Positions 22,410 to 24,246 of a DNA stretch of 24,246 nucleotides are shown piece by piece. The DNA is taken from positions 1 to 24,246 of the IMG/VR virus record IMGVR_UViG_3300044715_001393; one strand, written 5' to 3'. A program made the translations under genes and the position numbers. The notes beneath the pieces are model-generated. The model ran no database searches, had not been told where the DNA came from, and saw only the letters and a program-made list of their open reading frames with translations. Numbering within the stretch: the stretch's first letter is position 1; every line of letters starts with the position of its first letter. Source of the DNA: a virus.

Positions 22410-22700
22410 ATGACGGTCAACGTCCAGCAGGACGGCCGCGTCGTCATCAACCGACAGACGTCGACCGTCACCATCTCAACGGCGGGCACGCCGGGCGCAA
22501 GCCACGACACCTGGATCTTCAATCAGGTCGCGCCGTTGGCCGTATGGGAGATCACCCATCCCTTCGAGGGCCACTACCCAAGCGTGACGATCACCGATCT
22601 CTCGGGCGTCATCGTTCACGCGGCGGTAGAATACCCTTCCTCGCAATCTATCAGGGTCACCTTCCTCGCACCGTTCGCGGGCCGGGCCCTCATCAACTAA
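22410..22700 (+). CDS. Fibre-associated protein, 96 aa
   Basis: ATG 22410 is 3 nt after the preceding stop. The core WIFNQVAPLAVWEITHPFEG, YPSVTITDLSGVIVHAAVEY and IRVTFLAPFAGRALIN is a pattern often found near phage tail fibres (a W-x-x-x-HPFxxYPSVT motif). The N-terminus is Gln/Thr-rich and may be an attachment strand. Virion role inferred from context. Confidence 0.7.
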   Translation: MTVNVQQDGRVVINRQTSTVTISTAGTPGASHDTWIFNQVAPLAVWEITHPFEGHYPSVTITDLSGVIVHAAVEYPSSQSIRVTFLAPFAGRALIN

Positions 22701-22718
22701 TCAGTAAGGAGAACGACG

Positions 22719-24246
22719 ATGCCGATCAAGTTTTTGAATCACGTTTCGCTGGAGGGGGCCGAACTTCAGAAGGCCCGAATCGAGTCCCTCGCGGAGGCCC
22801 CAACCGCAGTAGCCGGCCGCATTTATTTTGACACTGCCCTTGGCTACACCCGCGTCTATAGCGGGGCCGAGTGGCTTCGCCTCGATGACGCGCAGGCCAT
22901 CTCCGACGCCGCCGCCGCACAGGGCGACGCGACCCAGGCACTCACCGACGCGTCTACCGCTCAGTCCGCCGCCGACGCCGCACAGGGCGATGCTACCCAG
23001 GCGCTGACCGACGCGGCCACCGCCCAGTCCGCCGCCGACGCGGCTCAGGGCGACGCGACTCAGGCCCTAACTGACGCGGCCACCGCGCAGTCCGCTGCCG
23101 ACGCAGCGCAGTCCGCAGCCGACGCAGCACAGGGCGACGCGACCCAGGCACTCACCGATGCAGCCACCGCTCAGTCCGCCGCCGACGCGGCTCAGGGCGA
23201 CGCCACACAGGCTCTCACCGACGCGGCTACCGCCCAGTCCGCCGCCGACGCAGCTCAGGGCGACGCGACTCAGGCTCTAACTGACGCGGCCACCGCCCAG
23301 TCAGCCGCCGACGCAGCGCAGGGCGACGCAACACAGGCACTGACCGATGCGGCCACCGCCCAATCCGCTGCCGACGCAGCGCAGGGCGACGCGACTCAGG
23401 CACTCACCGACGCGGCCACCGCGCAGTCTGCTGCCGATGCCGCCCAGGGCGACGCCACCCAGGCGTTGACCGACGCAGCCACCGCCCAGTCGGCTGCCGA
23501 CGCCGCACAGGGCGACGCGACTCAGGCACTCACCGACGCGGCTACCGCCCAGTCCGCCGCCGACGCAGCACAGGGTGACGTCGACGCGCTCGACAGCCGC
23601 GTAGGCGCACTCGAGACCGGCGTAAGCTGGAAGCAGTCCGTCCGCGCTACGACCACCGAGAACATCACCCTCAACGGTGAGCAGTCGATCGACGGAATCT
23701 TCGTCGTCGACGGCGATCGCGTCCTCGTCAAGAACCAGGCCGACCAGACACAGAACACGATCTACGTCGTGGTCGACGGCGATGACTGGACCACGGCCGC
23801 CGACGCCGACACCTTCGCCAAAGTCAAAGGCGCGGCCGTCTTCGTCGAGGAGGGCCAGACGTTCCAGAACAGCGTCTTCGTACTCGCGTCGGATCTCGAT
23901 GCGCCGGCACGACAGGTTGCCGACAGCACTGACAGCCACGTCTTCGCCGATGATGGCGAGACGTCGTACGCTTTCCTCTCGGAGATCGACGGCACTGGCT
24001 CGAGCCAGATCAAGGTCGCCGGAACGGTCACCTCGGATGAGGACGTTGTTCTCGTCATGCGCACCTTCGGCGCCGACGGCAACTGGTACATCGCCGAAAG
24101 CGCGACCATCCTCGCCGGCACCGCAGTCGCCGTCGATGTCGACTTCTCTCCAGAGGACCTCGTACCAGAGACGAGCGGATCGCTCGTCTTCGGCCCGACC
24201 TTCCAGAACCAGGGGTTCGACCTCAACATCAAACTCGCAACCGAAA
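22719..24246 (+). CDS. Tail fibre protein with long 21-residue repeat shaft (3' truncated by window)
   Basis: ATG 22719 follows TAAGGAGAACGACG, and the frame runs open past the right edge (509 codons seen). Residues 1-57 hold a tip-type attachment segment (AGRIYFDTALGYTRVYSGAE) common in phage fibres. Residues about 68-284 are ten Ala/Gln/Asp/Thr repeats of 21 residues, three heptads each, giving a likely trimeric coiled-coil shaft. The C-terminal part (WKQSVRATTTENITL, DGDRVLVKNQADQTQNTIYV, AAVFVEEGQTFQN) matches a domain widespread in phage fibres and binding proteins. No stop is reached, so the full length and receptor tip are unknown. It lies behind the portal, not behind the tape measure. 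Confidence 0.88.
   Translation, partial: MPIKFLNHVSLEGAELQKARIESLAEAPTAVAGRIYFDTALGYTRVYSGAEWLRLDDAQAISDAAAAQGDATQALTDASTAQSAADAAQGDATQALTDAATAQSAADAAQGDATQALTDAATAQSAADAAQSAADAAQGDATQALTDAATAQSAADAAQGDATQALTDAATAQSAADAAQGDATQALTDAATAQSAADAAQGDATQALTDAATAQSAADAAQGDATQALTDAATAQSAADAAQGDATQALTDAATAQSAADAAQGDATQALTDAATAQSAADAAQGDVDALDSRVGALETGVSWKQSVRATTTENITLNGEQSIDGIFVVDGDRVLVKNQADQTQNTIYVVVDGDDWTTAADADTFAKVKGAAVFVEEGQTFQNSVFVLASDLDAPARQVADSTDSHVFADDGETSYAFLSEIDGTGSSQIKVAGTVTSDEDVVLVMRTFGADGNWYIAESATILAGTAVAVDVDFSPEDLVPETSGSLVFGPTFQNQGFDLNIKLATE
22920..23570 (+). repeat. Ten tandem 63-nt units (21 aa) in the fibre shaft
   Basis: The CAGGGC start of each unit falls at 22920, 22983, 23046, 23130, 23193, 23256, 23319, 23382, 23445 and 23508, with a last partial copy at 23571. 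The consensus begins QGDATQALTDAATAQ. One extra 21-nt heptad (QSAADAA) sits at 23109-23129. The protein repeat is nearly constant while third codon bases vary widely. Confidence 0.95.

Noticed and set aside
22920-23570. CRISPR array
   Set aside because: The 63-nt repeats are contiguous, translated and free of unique spacers.
1-24246. tRNA, rRNA, transposon or reverse transcriptase
   Set aside because: No cloverleaf, insertion sequence ends, transposase or reverse-transcriptase motif was seen, so a diversity-generating element is not supported for the fibre genes in this window.

Overview
This window is a GC-rich, tightly packed stretch of a tailed double-stranded DNA phage genome, most likely a siphovirus-type phage with HK97-like head genes. 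The evidence is a tape-measure protein, tail-tip proteins with sugar-binding-type folds, a lysis cassette, a tyrosine integrase, a P27-type small terminase, a large terminase and an HK97-type portal. Genes are short, co-directional and joined by ATGA, GTGA or TAATG overlaps, with strong AAGGAGG-type ribosome binding sites. The host cannot be fixed from sequence alone. The GC-rich codons, LLH-type holin, C39-like lysin and FmdB/NrdR-like zinc ribbons would fit a high-GC host such as Actinomycetota or Chloroflexota, but this is a guess.

Layout. (1) 1-5890, plus: end of the tail module, with the tape measure (cut at the left edge), a 206-aa structural protein, a 736-aa tail protein with an inserted LamG-like domain and a 425-aa protein with a C1q/TNF-like C-terminus. 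(2) 5948-8307, plus: lysis cassette of C39-like cysteine peptidase, LLH-family holin and four small proteins, two of them single-pass membrane proteins. (3) 8282-11000, minus: a six-gene operon led by a calcineurin-like phosphoesterase, with a 40-aa two-helix membrane protein and a NrdR-like zinc ribbon. (4) 11181-12781, plus: tyrosine integrase translationally coupled to an exported RlpA-like double-psi beta-barrel protein. (5) 12755-13055: an AT-rich island with palindromes and direct repeats, then a strong hairpin; candidate attP or control region. (6) 13056-14763, plus: small unknown genes, one interrupted by an in-frame amber codon, a structured non-coding stretch with a 16-bp inverted repeat, and an HNH nuclease. 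(7) 14939-18203, plus: ParB-like/DNA methyltransferase fusion, PD-(D/E)xK nuclease, complete S-adenosylmethionine synthetase, FmdB-like zinc ribbon and ImmA-like metallopeptidase, all overlapping. (8) 18203-21784, plus: terminase small and large subunits, a small membrane protein, portal. (9) 21786 to the right edge, plus: a fibre module ending in a long fibre with a shaft of ten 21-residue repeats.

The most interesting unit is region 7. One overlapping transcript appears to make the methyltransferase, the enzyme that makes its methyl donor, and a nuclease, immediately ahead of the packaging genes. Other notable points are a fibre module directly behind the portal, an approximately 55-nt intergenic block present upstream of both the lysin and the post-terminase membrane gene, and the amber-interrupted zinc-ribbon frame.

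The gene order tail-lysis-integrase-early-terminase-portal is that of the circular or concatemeric phage form. In a prophage cut at an att site next to int, the lysis and terminase sides would lie at opposite ends. No repressor, replication initiator, tRNA, CRISPR array or transposon was seen.
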